From the NCBI GenBank assembly GCA_035457505.1, contig DATIBL010000118.1, forward strand, positions 1-17,705: a stretch of 17,705 bases of DNA, written 5' to 3'. A program made the translations under genes and the position numbers. Numbering within the stretch: position 1 is the stretch's first letter; each line of letters starts with the position of its first letter. The DNA comes from DATIBL01 sp035457505. Its GTDB lineage: Bacteria > Patescibacteriota > Minisyncoccia > Phycocordibacterales > UBA6899. The notes beneath the pieces are model-generated. The model did no database searches. It had not been told where the DNA came from and was given only the letters and a program-made list of their open reading frames with translations. This document shows, piece after piece, positions 2,994-10,090 of the stretch.

Positions 2994-5489
2994 ATGGAAA
3001 ACGGCCACAGCCACACCGACGTCTTTGGCGCTGCAGAACTTGTCGCAACAGTCATCGGCGCACTCGGAGGGGGCATGGGTCCCCGCATTCTCGATTGGAT
3101 GAAGCACAAAACCCGCTTTGGCGGTGCAGTGGAGCAAGTCGTCCACGCGGTGCAAAACACTGATCGCGGATACGCCGACGAAGCAACCTGGGGCACAGCG
3201 CTCCAGCAGCTTGCCACACGAGAGGACGGACGCAACAAAGTTCGTGCACTCACCGAGCTGCTCGACGAAATGGGCAAGAACGATGCATTTGAGGCGACAG
3301 CATTCCGACTCATCGCGGTCGGCATGAAAAAGCAGACCTCGACGGCAAAGAAGGCCCCGCCTGCAAAGGACGGTGCACCAGTTCCGGATGTCACGACCAC
3401 TTCGACTGACATCGCACCAATCGTCGACTTCATGGACTTTTGCGCAACGACGGTTCTCGAACTCGAGTCCCCCGCCGCCGCTCGTGAGTTCCTCAAGAAG
3501 CACCAATTCGTGAAGGAACATTGGACGAAGAAGGGCGTTACTCTCTGGCGCAACGCGACGGCTCTCGTCGCACGCCACACCGGACTCGACGGGGAACAGG
3601 ACGAGCGAGGCATCGCCGACGAGCTTGGCGACATGCTCTCGGCTTTTGCAGCATCACTCCCCGACCCCGAAGCACTGGTTCCGGTCAAGATGGGCCTCAT
3701 CGGACGATTCGTGAACGCCACAATCTACGGCCCGAAACCTCAACCCGAAAAGATCCGCCAGGGCGACGGCGCGATCAAAGCGATCGGCCGACTCCTGGGG
3801 GTTCTGACTCTCGAAGGAACGATCATGAAAGATATGTTCACGCGGTTCATGTATGGAGCCGCATATGGAAGCAACGCGATCTATCAAAAAGCAGCGACGG
3901 CGGTCCTGGGATTCTTCCTGGCCTACCTGAGCTTGCTCTGGCTGGCTGCCGGATTCGATGTTCGGTGGCTCGCCACTGGCACGATGTGGCTCGGAAGCAT
4001 CATTCTGACCCTTGCCTTCTGGCAACCGCTGGCCGGCGGCATCCTCTCGCTCGGTGAATTCTTGAGCGTCAAGGATGATCCGAACAAGAAAAGTGTCCTT
4101 CGCGGATTCCTGCTGCTTTTCATCGCAGCGGTCTTCGCGGGCAACGTCGCGATCTTGCTTGGAGTCATCGGTTCGGGAGAAATGTTCCCGTACTGGATTC
4201 TTGGCTTCCTCTGCATTCTCGCGATCGGTGCCTCACGCCTCGAGATCTGGCTTCCGCGCATTGCGGCGCTCATGATGGTCATGGCGACGATTGGAACAAT
4301 GACCGCAATCGATCCGCTCCTTCTCGCAAAGGTTGGCATCAACCCGAAAGCATGGGAGACGACCAAAAGCGAAATCACGGCAAAGGAGATCGCAGACAAG
4401 GATCTTGAAATCCGCGACACGCGAAAGAGTGCGACGCTCAAGTATCTCGAAAAACTCCAGAAATGCGAGCTTACGGGCAACGAGCGCGTTCCCTTTAGCG
4501 CAGAGCAGAAGAAAGCATACGACGATGCCTGCAGGGGTCCGTCGAATGCTGTGACGCTTGATGAAGTCAGGCAGTACTGGCCCGGACTGCACGAAGCCTG
4601 GATCGAAACATATGGCCGCGGTGCGTTCGCTGGCGCAGCGAGTGAACCTCCGCAAGACGGTGCAAAGAACGGCCAAAGCCCATCGGGTATGGTCGCCAAG
4701 GTCCAGGGATGGGGACAGCAGTACGGATGGCCAGTCGTGATCGCACTTCTCGTCTTCCACATCTGGCTTCTCATCTGGGGCGGCGGGAAACTGAAGGAGA
4801 AGTATCTCAGCTCCGACAGCAAGGAAGAGACTCCGGCAAAAAAGTCTGAGCCCAAGAAGAAGGACGACAAGAAGTCCTCCGGCTTCCCGACCAAGACGCT
4901 CCTCGCGATCGCAGCACTCGGTGGCGGCGCATACTACTGGCCCGACATTGGACCGGTTGTACAGAATGTTCCGGCGCAAGCCCGACAGTTTTATGAGAGA
5001 AATGCCCCGGCGTACTTCAATACGCGCCAGCCTCGCCCCGGCGTCATCACGCCGGAAAATGTCCGCTTCTGGAGAGCGTCACCCAACTTCAACGTTGGGC
5101 TCGAGCTTGATCCGGTATACTCGGCAGGTGCGGGGCTCAATAAAGATCTCACACTCTCCGACGACAGCCGGACCGAGATCCTCGCGGACAGCGTCCTTGC
5201 AAACGGCGACACCGCCGCCGCTCCATCCGGAAAGATGTACGTCGTCCTCGTCGCCAATCCCTCGCGGACAAGCATCGTCCTCGGAGGGCCGGCAAACAGC
5301 TCCTGCGCACGCTGGAGTAGAAGTCGCGACCGCTGCGTCGAGCATATCGGCGCATGGCATACCGACACGAGGTCCGGCCATTTCCTCTGGAAGTGGAACG
5401 ACAGCCTCATGACGGCGAAGATCTACCTCTTCGAAGGCGATGAACGGCTCGCAGAGTTCCTTGTGCGCTTCGCGAGCGAGCTTCAGTGA
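2994..5489 (+). CDS. Large multi-pass membrane protein of unknown family
   Basis: 831 residues; I recognise no family. N-terminal ~300 residues are soluble, with an alanine/lysine-rich linker at about 112-130. Hydrophobic segments at about 302-320, 327-348, 369-393, 396-412, 419-438, 579-597 and 633-649. A charged loop of ~140 residues (439-578) carries Cys491 and Cys513. A lysine-rich stretch at 608-628 lies between the last two segments. The C-terminal ~180 residues are soluble, Trp/Arg-rich, with Cys771 and Cys781. By the positive-inside rule the N-terminus and lysine-rich stretch are cytoplasmic, and the 439-578 loop and C-terminal domain are outside, so either cysteine pair could form a disulfide. 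The start is fixed by a strong RBS. The gene is alone between its own promoter and terminator. A surface or envelope role is inferred only. Confidence 0.93.
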   Translation: MENGHSHTDVFGAAELVATVIGALGGGMGPRILDWMKHKTRFGGAVEQVVHAVQNTDRGYADEATWGTALQQLATREDGRNKVRALTELLDEMGKNDAFEATAFRLIAVGMKKQTSTAKKAPPAKDGAPVPDVTTTSTDIAPIVDFMDFCATTVLELESPAAAREFLKKHQFVKEHWTKKGVTLWRNATALVARHTGLDGEQDERGIADELGDMLSAFAASLPDPEALVPVKMGLIGRFVNATIYGPKPQPEKIRQGDGAIKAIGRLLGVLTLEGTIMKDMFTRFMYGAAYGSNAIYQKAATAVLGFFLAYLSLLWLAAGFDVRWLATGTMWLGSIILTLAFWQPLAGGILSLGEFLSVKDDPNKKSVLRGFLLLFIAAVFAGNVAILLGVIGSGEMFPYWILGFLCILAIGASRLEIWLPRIAALMMVMATIGTMTAIDPLLLAKVGINPKAWETTKSEITAKEIADKDLEIRDTRKSATLKYLEKLQKCELTGNERVPFSAEQKKAYDDACRGPSNAVTLDEVRQYWPGLHEAWIETYGRGAFAGAASEPPQDGAKNGQSPSGMVAKVQGWGQQYGWPVVIALLVFHIWLLIWGGGKLKEKYLSSDSKEETPAKKSEPKKKDDKKSSGFPTKTLLAIAALGGGAYYWPDIGPVVQNVPAQARQFYERNAPAYFNTRQPRPGVITPENVRFWRASPNFNVGLELDPVYSAGAGLNKDLTLSDDSRTEILADSVLANGDTAAAPSGKMYVVLVANPSRTSIVLGGPANSSCARWSRSRDRCVEHIGAWHTDTRSGHFLWKWNDSLMTAKIYLFEGDERLAEFLVRFASELQ

Positions 5490-5519
5490 TCCACTTGTAT
5501 CAACAGTAGTTCCTTTCCC

Positions 5520-5551
5520 AAACGGACGCTTCGGCGTCCGTTTTCTTTTTT
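5520..5551 (+). terminator. Rho-independent terminator after the 831-residue gene
   Basis: Stem AAACGGACGC (5520-5529) pairs with GCGTCCGTTT around tetraloop TTCG, followed by TCTTTTTT. This is a textbook intrinsic terminator, 30 bases after the stop. Confidence 0.95.
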
Positions 5552-5599
5552 GCCGATCCTTGACCCGCCCCAGGGATGCCGATTTAATGACAAAGACGC

Positions 5600-6295
5600 A
5601 TGAACGCATTTCAATTGAAGCTGCTGGCGGTGATCGCGATGATCGTCGACCATATCGGGGTATTCTTTTTTCCCGACGTCGTTCTATTTCGCCTGATCGG
5701 AAGACTCGCGTTCCCGATCTTTGCATGGACGATCGCGAACGGCGCTCGACATACGCGCAATGTGCGAAGCTACGCCCTGCGTCTCTTCGGATTTGCGATC
5801 CTCTCCGAGCTTCCCTACCACTTCGCAGGAACGTTCCGCGATCCCGAATTTTCGCAGATCAATGTTCTTTTCACGCTTTTTATCGGACTGATCGCGATTC
5901 TCGTCATCCAGAGATCGCCAAAGCCATTCTGGCCGATCCCGATCATCTTCCTCGCACTGATCGCTGATCTTCTGCATGCCGACTATGGCTCGCTCGGCGT
6001 GCTCGCTGTCGTCGGATTCTATCTTTTTGCTTCACAGCGAACCGTACTCGTGATCTATCAGTCTGCGATCTTCCTGTTCCCGTACCTGCTGACCGCAATT
6101 TCCGATTCTGCAAAATTTGTCGAGCAGTTCTCGGGCGACATCCTCGAAAACAACATGCAGCTTTTCGGCTTGCTCGCGCTTGTGCCGCTCGCGCAGTACG
6201 ACAACAAGCCCGGGAAGCATATGGGCTACTTCTTCTATCTTTTCTATCCCCTGCAATTCGTGGTCATTATCATACTCCAGCGCATGCTGCTCTAA
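5600..6295 (+). CDS. TraX-family integral membrane protein (pilin acetylase-like)
   Basis: 231 residues with about eight hydrophobic segments. The TraX family signature is clear: 'LKLLAVIAMIVDHIG' at 7-20 with the Asp-His pair, 'RLIGRLAFPIFAW' at 31-43, 'LFGFAILSELPYHF' at 62-75, 'NVLFTLFIGL' at 88-97, and near the end 'YFFYLFYPLQFVVI'. In the F plasmid TraX N-acetylates the amino terminus of mature pilin in the inner membrane; chromosomal relatives are widespread and mostly uncharacterised, so acetyl transfer is inferred from the family. No other tra gene adjoins it. It follows the previous terminator by about 50 bases and has no strong RBS. The next gene converges from the opposite strand. 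The pilin-like array 2 kb away is a possible substrate source. Confidence 0.88.
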   Translation: MNAFQLKLLAVIAMIVDHIGVFFFPDVVLFRLIGRLAFPIFAWTIANGARHTRNVRSYALRLFGFAILSELPYHFAGTFRDPEFSQINVLFTLFIGLIAILVIQRSPKPFWPIPIIFLALIADLLHADYGSLGVLAVVGFYLFASQRTVLVIYQSAIFLFPYLLTAISDSAKFVEQFSGDILENNMQLFGLLALVPLAQYDNKPGKHMGYFFYLFYPLQFVVIIILQRMLL

Positions 6296-6350
6296 GCGTG
6301 GTCGCGCAAGGGAGGTGACTTGTCTGATCAAGTGAGAACAAGAAGAACAC

Positions 6351-7328
6351 TCACTGCCCCTGTTCCTCCTCAAGTTCCTGCATGCATCTTCGTACAAACG
6401 CTGCATACCGCTCGGCAAGGTCCTCCTGCGCGAGCATTTTGCGATACGGAACTTGGATCAGGCTTCCCGCCAGCTCATAGGCGAGACGAACGGTACGCGA
6501 CGGACGCGCCGTGCGCTCGGCATAGGCCGCGTGAAGATGTTCGGCAAGATCGCGATCAGTGAGCGCGGCGACGTCGGCGCTCGTCCGACACACGAGAAAA
6601 TAGCGATCATGCACTCTCCAGGCATCCTTCGGCGGCATCACGTCGATAAAGGAGACGCCATCCTCGGAAAAAAGAATGTTCTCTCCGTTCACATCGGTAA
6701 CGACGGAGAGCGATCGGTCCAAATCGCGAAAATAGGGGTCGCGATCAAGCGCGGCCTCGAGCAGCGCACGCGCGCGATCGACATCCGCTCGTGAAAGCGT
6801 CGGCTCTGCCGTGTATGCCCATTCGCAAGTACCGAGGATCTCGTCGCGCACATGGTCCATGCGTCGGTCGAAGAACTCCCGGAGCATATGCGCCCGAAGC
6901 TCGGTGAGCATATCGAGGCGGTCGTTCAGCGTATGAACATACGCTCGAAGTTCCTCTGGGGTGGTTGTCCGCGCCCGTAGGCGGGTGATCAAGTCGCGCG
7001 AGGTATCGATCCGCCGCATGACGAGATAGAGATCCTCGCCTTCGCCGTCATCCACGTGCCGGTACTGATCCCCGTCGCGGCGCACTTCGCGGAGTTCAAG
7101 ATACACATCCGGCGCCATCGTGTGGTTCCAAAGAAAATCCTCCGAGATATACGCTCGGCGGACAGCATGGTCGGCAAGATCGGCAAAATCCGCCGTCCGG
7201 CGCTTATACACCTTATGCACGCGATCGCCATGGACAAAGAGCTTCGAAAGGACGGTCTCGATCACGCGATCAGGGTCGCTCAAAATCCCCTCGACGGCGT
7301 TTCGCTCGAATGCATGCAGCAGTTCCAT
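6351..7328 (-). CDS. Aminoglycoside phosphotransferase-like kinase (COG2187-like)
   Basis: 325 residues from the chosen ATG. The N-lobe reads 'FVHGDRVHKVYK' (31-42) with the likely ATP-binding Lys39. 'EDFLWNHTMAPDVYL' (63-77) and 'YLVMRRI' (101-107) match the COG2187 layout of kinase-like phosphotransferases. The catalytic loop normally reads H-G-D-x-H-x-x-N; here it is 'VTDVNGENI', keeping Asp212 and Asn217 but losing the His. The metal-binding Asp is in 'FIDV' (Asp229). The substrate is unknown. The open frame extends upstream, but that part lies across the terminator of the preceding gene and has no homology character, so the start at 7328 is preferred; a -10-like TACAAT ends only 6 bases before it. 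It has its own transcription unit. Confidence 0.8.
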   Translation of the reverse strand: MELLHAFERNAVEGILSDPDRVIETVLSKLFVHGDRVHKVYKRRTADFADLADHAVRRAYISEDFLWNHTMAPDVYLELREVRRDGDQYRHVDDGEGEDLYLVMRRIDTSRDLITRLRARTTTPEELRAYVHTLNDRLDMLTELRAHMLREFFDRRMDHVRDEILGTCEWAYTAEPTLSRADVDRARALLEAALDRDPYFRDLDRSLSVVTDVNGENILFSEDGVSFIDVMPPKDAWRVHDRYFLVCRTSADVAALTDRDLAEHLHAAYAERTARPSRTVRLAYELAGSLIQVPYRKMLAQEDLAERYAAFVRRCMQELEEEQGQ

Positions 7329-7334
7329 GGATGG

Positions 7335-7340
7335 ATTGTA
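7335..7340 (-). promoter_or_regulatory. -10 element of the kinase gene, probably leaderless
   Basis: The minus strand reads TACAAT, then 6 bases, then ATG. A transcription start 6-7 bases after the -10 would fall on the start codon, so the mRNA would have no leader. There is no Shine-Dalgarno. No clear -35 is seen. Confidence 0.45.
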
Positions 7341-7350
7341 TCGGCTGCCG

Positions 7351-7385
7351 GTGAAAAATGAAATCCGCCCCACAAGGGGGCGGAT
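7351..7385 (-). terminator. Rho-independent terminator after the histidine phosphatase gene
   Basis: On the minus strand, ATCCGCCCC pairs with GGGGCGGAT around a 5-base loop (arms 7363-7371 and 7377-7385), followed by TTCATTTTTC. It lies 15 bases after the stop of the phosphatase gene and separates it from the kinase gene. Confidence 0.8.
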
Positions 7386-7399
7386 GTTTTGCCAGTGCG

Positions 7400-8089
7400 T
7401 CAACAGGCCACGAACAGCTGCTTTTCGAGATCGAAGAGCGCAGTGCGATGCTCTCCGCGGAATTCGCCTTCGATGATCACCATGCGGCCGCAATCATGAT
7501 GCCGGACCCAGAGCGCAATATGCTCGGCATATTTGAGTGCGGTCGATTCGTTCGCGATGATCCCGAACATGTCGCGCGTCAGATTGCAGAAGATCTCGTA
7601 ATGCGAGACGATCACTGCCGACCGGAGAGTCGGAGACTTCCGAGCCGTGCGGATGCGCTTTGCAAGAAATGCATACCACCTGGCGCGAACTTCGCCCGGC
7701 GTTTCGAAGATCGACGCATCGGCGAAGACCGGTTCGGTCTCATAGTCGATGTATCCCTTCCCAGAAAGCCCCTGGCAGGCCGCACGAGCACGAGCGGGGT
7801 CGCGCCAAACCAGTGCGTCGAGCTCTTTGCGAACGCGGATCGGCCTTCTGTGCTCAAGCGCTCGCGCAAGAGTGATCGCGGTGCCATGCGCACGAGGCGC
7901 AGGCGATGTTTCGAGCGCTGGAGTGCGACCCGAGACCCGCTCCGCGTCCATCCACGGGGCGACGTGTTCAAATGCGACGCGCCGCACTTCGGCGATTCCG
8001 TCTTCCGTGAGATCCGGAAGAATGCCCGTGTACTGCGTCTTTCCATGCCGCACGCAGAGTAAGCTCAGCGTGATCCTTTGTACGTCCAA
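7400..8089 (-). CDS. Histidine phosphatase (phosphoglycerate mutase-like) family protein
   Basis: 229 residues. The N-terminal strand 'LSLLCVRHGKTQYTG' carries the RHG motif (Arg14-His15-Gly16, His15 being the phosphorylated residue), followed by 'LTEDGIAEV'. 'TSPAPRAHGTA' (61-71) supplies the second Arg (Arg66), and 'AVIVSHYEIF' (158-167) the second His (His163). This is the complete catalytic set of the superfamily. Such enzymes dephosphorylate small metabolites or proteins; the substrate cannot be told. The start is TTG, as no ATG or GTG lies before the RHG motif, and AAGGAG stands 6 bases upstream (8096-8101). It ends at a clear terminator, so it is probably monocistronic. Confidence 0.88.
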   Translation of the reverse strand: MDVQRITLSLLCVRHGKTQYTGILPDLTEDGIAEVRRVAFEHVAPWMDAERVSGRTPALETSPAPRAHGTAITLARALEHRRPIRVRKELDALVWRDPARARAACQGLSGKGYIDYETEPVFADASIFETPGEVRARWYAFLAKRIRTARKSPTLRSAVIVSHYEIFCNLTRDMFGIIANESTALKYAEHIALWVRHHDCGRMVIIEGEFRGEHRTALFDLEKQLFVAC

Positions 8090-8095
8090 TTGGAG

Positions 8096-8101
8096 CTCCT
8101 T
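8096..8101 (-). promoter_or_regulatory. Shine-Dalgarno fixing the TTG start of the histidine phosphatase
   Basis: The minus strand reads AAGGAG, six bases before TTG. It is one of only a few clear Shine-Dalgarno sites in the window and supports the non-ATG start. Confidence 0.75.
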
Positions 8102-8129
8102 TTCTCAAGTGGCAGATGTACCCGGAAAT

Positions 8130-8158
8130 ATTGTTACACGAGTTTATTGATGAGTCAA
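8130..8158 (-). promoter_or_regulatory. Candidate promoter of the histidine phosphatase gene
   Basis: The minus strand reads TTGACT (8153-8158), then 16 bases, then TAACAAT (8130-8136), a near-consensus -35 and a fair -10, about 40 bases before the TTG start. Confidence 0.5.
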
Positions 8159-8165
8159 GGTTCTG

Positions 8166-8206
8166 AGCGTAAAAAAAAGAATCGAGGTGAGTAACCCCCC
8201 TTTTTT
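8166..8206 (-). terminator. Possible terminator after the last pilin-like gene
   Basis: After the stop at 8207 the minus strand has an A8 run, GGGGGGTTACTCACC (a weak stem) and then ATTCTTTTTTTT. The U-tract is clear but the hairpin is short, so the call is tentative. Its upstream end lies next to the promoter of the following gene. Confidence 0.4.
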
Positions 8207-8596
8207 TTATAACACCGGGATGCCGAGGGGGTTGAGCGGGGCGCCGACGAGATTGCCACCGGTGTCTAGGCCGAGAGAGGTCTGGAAATACCCCACAATG
8301 CCCCAAATTGAGACAAGGACAAAGATGCCGACCATTCCCCAAACAATGAAGCCCTTCCCCTTTTGGACCGCTTCTTCGTCTCCTGCATGCCCGATAAACA
8401 GGACGATCCCCCAGAAAAAGACGAGGACGGCAACAGAAAAGAGTATCCCGATAAGGTAGGTGACCGGCCCGACCCAAAACGAGATCGCCTCGCCGACATT
8501 CGACACTGCAGCAAACGCCGCCGATGGGGCGAGGGCAATAAAGAGTGCAATTGGGGTGACCGGAGGCAAGAGAGATGCGCTAGAGATTGGGGACAT
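8207..8596 (-). CDS. T4SS pilin-like protein (VirB2-like), array member 1
   Basis: 129 residues. Sec-type signal peptide to about residue 29 (ending A-A-F-A). Two hydrophobic segments (about 47-68 and 83-105) flank the short charged turn 'HAGDEEAVQKGK'. The pattern 'FFWGIV...VWGMVGIFVLVSIWGIV' puts it in the W-G subfamily of this array. VirB2-type pilins are small two-helix proteins that polymerise into T4SS pili. It is the closest relative of the next gene upstream (8580-8966): protein and DNA are alike nearly throughout, so this is a recent duplication. The start at 8596 gives a full signal peptide and overlaps the upstream gene's end by 17 bases, implying coupled translation. The longer frame upstream is the shadow of that gene. 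Confidence 0.87.
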   Translation of the reverse strand: MSPISSASLLPPVTPIALFIALAPSAAFAAVSNVGEAISFWVGPVTYLIGILFSVAVLVFFWGIVLFIGHAGDEEAVQKGKGFIVWGMVGIFVLVSIWGIVGYFQTSLGLDTGGNLVGAPLNPLGIPVL

Positions 8597-8966
8597 ACGT
8601 CGGGAGCGAGGGGCCCTCGAAGAGATTGCCGCCGGCGTTGAGCCCGAGCGAGCTCTGGATGTACCCCAGAATGCCCCAGATGGAGACAAGGACAAAGATG
8701 CCGACAATTCCCCAGACGATAAAGCCCTTCCCTTCCTCTACTTTGCGCTCGTCGCCCGCATGCGCGATAAAGACCACGATCCCCCAGAAGAACACCAGGA
8801 TCGCGACCGAAAACAGGATATAGATGAGATAGGTGAGCGGGCCAATCAGAAACGTGATGAACTCCCCAATGCTCGATACAGCAGCAAACGCAGCCCAAGG
8901 CACGGAAACGAGCGAAAACGCCAGTGCGCGTGCAAGGATGCGAGAAGATGAAGAAACGCTAGACAT
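8580..8966 (-). CDS. T4SS pilin-like protein (VirB2-like), array member 2
   Basis: 128 residues. Signal peptide to about residue 28 (A-A-F-A), hydrophobic segments at about 45-67 and 81-104, and charged turn 'HAGDERKVEEGK'. Near-duplicate of member 1: shared stretches include 'ILVFFWGIV' (with conservative changes), 'EGKGFIVWG' and 'IFVLVSIWGI'. It overlaps the stop of member 3 by 8 bases and is itself overlapped by member 1, so members 3-2-1 form one tightly coupled operon. The C-terminal tail 'NAGGNLFEGPSLPTYVPNL' is longer than the membrane part needs and would face outside or sit at a subunit interface; this is inference. Confidence 0.88.
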   Translation of the reverse strand: MSSVSSSSRILARALAFSLVSVPWAAFAAVSSIGEFITFLIGPLTYLIYILFSVAILVFFWGIVVFIAHAGDERKVEEGKGFIVWGIVGIFVLVSIWGILGYIQSSLGLNAGGNLFEGPSLPTYVPNL

Positions 8967-9303
8967 AGTTCATGACGGCGGGATCGGCGCCGATAGAGGA
9001 GATGACGAACTTCATGATTGCAAAGACGGACATCATGATGGTCATGCCGATAATACCGTAGATCATCACACTTCGGCCCTTTTCGCGCGCTTCGTCGCTC
9101 TCAGGGTTCCAGATGTACTGCACGACGCCCCAGATGAAATAGACGGTGGCGAGAGCAAACATGATGGCAATGATCGGGTTTAGGATCTGCGTGTTGATCT
9201 TGCCAATCATATTGAGCACGTACGCCGGGATCGCGGCGGATGCGGCGAACGGAAATGCAATCGCAAAAAACGAGAGAAGCCAGCGGAGAATGTTCGTTTT
9301 CAT
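8959..9303 (-). CDS. T4SS pilin-like protein (VirB2-like), array member 3
   Basis: 114 residues. Signal peptide to about residue 23 (A-A-S-A). Hydrophobic segments at about 42-64 and 79-103, with turn 'WNPESDEAREKGR' between them. 'VYFIWGVVQYI' and 'SVMIYGIIGMTIMMSVFAI' keep the W-G pattern in a diverged form. The start ATG at 9303 follows an extended -10 by 8 bases, so the transcript is likely leaderless. It is the first gene of the 3-2-1 operon. A longer frame upstream crosses the preceding terminator and is rejected. Confidence 0.86.
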   Translation of the reverse strand: MKTNILRWLLSFFAIAFPFAASAAIPAYVLNMIGKINTQILNPIIAIMFALATVYFIWGVVQYIWNPESDEAREKGRSVMIYGIIGMTIMMSVFAIMKFVISSIGADPAVMNYV

Positions 9304-9311
9304 GATACCCC

Positions 9312-9320
9312 AGTATAACA
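9312..9320 (-). promoter_or_regulatory. Extended -10 of the pilin 3-2-1 operon, probably leaderless
   Basis: The minus strand reads TGT-TATACT, then 8 bases, then ATG. The transcription start is expected at or one to two bases before the A of ATG. No Shine-Dalgarno and no good -35. Confidence 0.55.
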
Positions 9321-9372
9321 CGAGGATTGGAGAGAAAAGGAAGTAATGCACAACGAGTGGCATAGGGAGATA

Positions 9373-9400
9373 CAAAAGCAGCCCGGGAGGGCTGCTTTTG
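9373..9400 (-). terminator. Rho-independent terminator after pilin-like member 4
   Basis: A perfect 12-bp stem (9373-9384 with 9389-9400) around a 4-base loop; on the minus strand the 3' arm ends CTTTTG. It lies 24 bases after the member 4 stop and isolates it from members 3-2-1. Confidence 0.8.
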
Positions 9401-9424
9401 AGTCGATCGACAAACTTTGGAAAA

Positions 9425-9799
9425 CTAGGGAGCTGTCGAAACCGACGGAATCGGAAGTGCGACAACCGGAGGTGCCGACGAGGTCACCGTACCAGAGAGG
9501 CCGAGGGCCGTCTGGAAGTAGCCGATGATGCCCCAGAACGCAACCATGACGAAGAGTGCGATCATACCCCAAATCATGAGGGTCTTACCGGACTCCTTCG
9601 CTGCCTCATCGCTTGCCGATGCAATGTACTTGACCAATCCCCAGAAGAACACGAGGACCGCAAGCGACATCAAGACCGGGATCAAGAAGCTAACAATGCT
9701 CGCAAACGTGGTGAGGGTTGCGTTGAGCGGGTTCGTTGCGAATGCGATGCTCGGAAGAGCAAGAGCCGCAACAATTCCCGCGATGGTGTACTTTTTCAT
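9425..9799 (-). CDS. T4SS pilin-like protein (VirB2-like), array member 4
   Basis: 124 residues. Signal peptide 'MKKYTIAGIVAALALPSIAFA', one of the clearest in the window, cut near residue 21. Hydrophobic segments at about 37-60 and 74-96 around 'SASDEAAKESGK'. W-G subfamily: 'VFFWGLVKYI' and 'MIWGMIALFVMVAFWGIIGYFQTALGL'. The C-terminal tail is rich in Ser, Pro and Val (105-124). It has its own promoter, its own terminator and a preceding 13-codon leader ORF whose stop overlaps this ATG as ATGA. It alone in the array has this arrangement, so it may be separately controlled or be the major subunit; that is inference. An upstream TTG at 9820 is less likely, as it spoils the signal peptide. Confidence 0.9.
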   Translation of the reverse strand: MKKYTIAGIVAALALPSIAFATNPLNATLTTFASIVSFLIPVLMSLAVLVFFWGLVKYIASASDEAAKESGKTLMIWGMIALFVMVAFWGIIGYFQTALGLSGTVTSSAPPVVALPIPSVSTAP

Positions 9800-9837
9800 A
9801 AGTCTGAAACGAAAAAACAATTAGTAATAATGAACAT
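9796..9837 (-). CDS. 13-codon leader ORF coupled to pilin-like member 4
   Basis: The minus strand reads ATG and 12 further codons (MFIITNCFFVSDL), then TGA; the last base of codon 13 and the stop overlap the pilin start as ATGA. A strong Shine-Dalgarno AAAGGAAGG (9845-9853) stands 7 bases before this ATG, whereas the pilin ATG itself has none. This suggests ribosomes load on the leader and reinitiate on the pilin gene. The peptide is hydrophobic and has no run of one amino acid as in classical attenuators. Too short to judge by homology. Confidence 0.6.
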   Translation of the reverse strand: MFIITNCFFVSDL

Positions 9838-9844
9838 TTAACGA

Positions 9845-9896
9845 CCTTCCTTTAATCGATATACACATTGTACTGAACTATCCGTTCTGTACGCAA
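9845..9896 (-). promoter_or_regulatory. Candidate promoter and Shine-Dalgarno of the leader ORF / pilin member 4
   Basis: The minus strand reads TTGCGT (9891-9896), an 18-base spacer, TACAAT (9867-9872), then AAAGGAAGG (9845-9853) before the leader ATG at 9837. The expected transcript leader is about 22 bases. Confidence 0.55.
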
Positions 9897-10090
9897 TGAC
9901 CATTCCCCCAAAGCTGTGGATTTCTTTTTCTCGAGATCGACTGGATTCCGACATCGAATACGGCATTCCGTCAATGCACGACAATGGAGATTTCTTCAGC
10001 GACAGCTGTGGATTGAGAAAGATCGATTTTAGGCCATTGAATTCGAATCACTCTCCAAAGATCGGACATTTTGAGGCCACCACAACACAA
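9897..10090. other. Intergenic region, no gene seen
   Basis: Together with the flanking promoter and terminator this is a ~300-base gap in the pilin array. A 79-codon plus-strand open frame (9896-10135) ends inside the hairpin at 10091-10119, has no RBS and no recognisable features, and is probably chance. AGCTGTGGATT occurs twice (9912 and 10003), each followed within about 20 bases by a GATCGA-type sequence, which could be a paired regulator site upstream of member 4; unproven. Confidence 0.5.

Noticed and set aside
6318..6355. Bidirectional terminator between the TraX-like and kinase genes
   Set aside because: Only short 5- to 6-bp inverted repeats (6318-6333 and 6331-6355) and no U-tract on either strand.
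7329..7493. 55-codon N-terminal extension of the kinase-like protein
   Set aside because: It would run back across the terminator and the 3' end of the histidine phosphatase gene; the family begins close to the chosen start.
7358..8062. 234-codon plus-strand open frame
   Set aside because: It is antisense to the histidine phosphatase, which has its full catalytic motif set.
9912..10014. Two TGTGGATT sequences as DnaA boxes / replication origin
   Set aside because: They differ from the DnaA box consensus at two positions; there are only two, and no AT-rich unwinding region or dnaA/dnaN gene is near.
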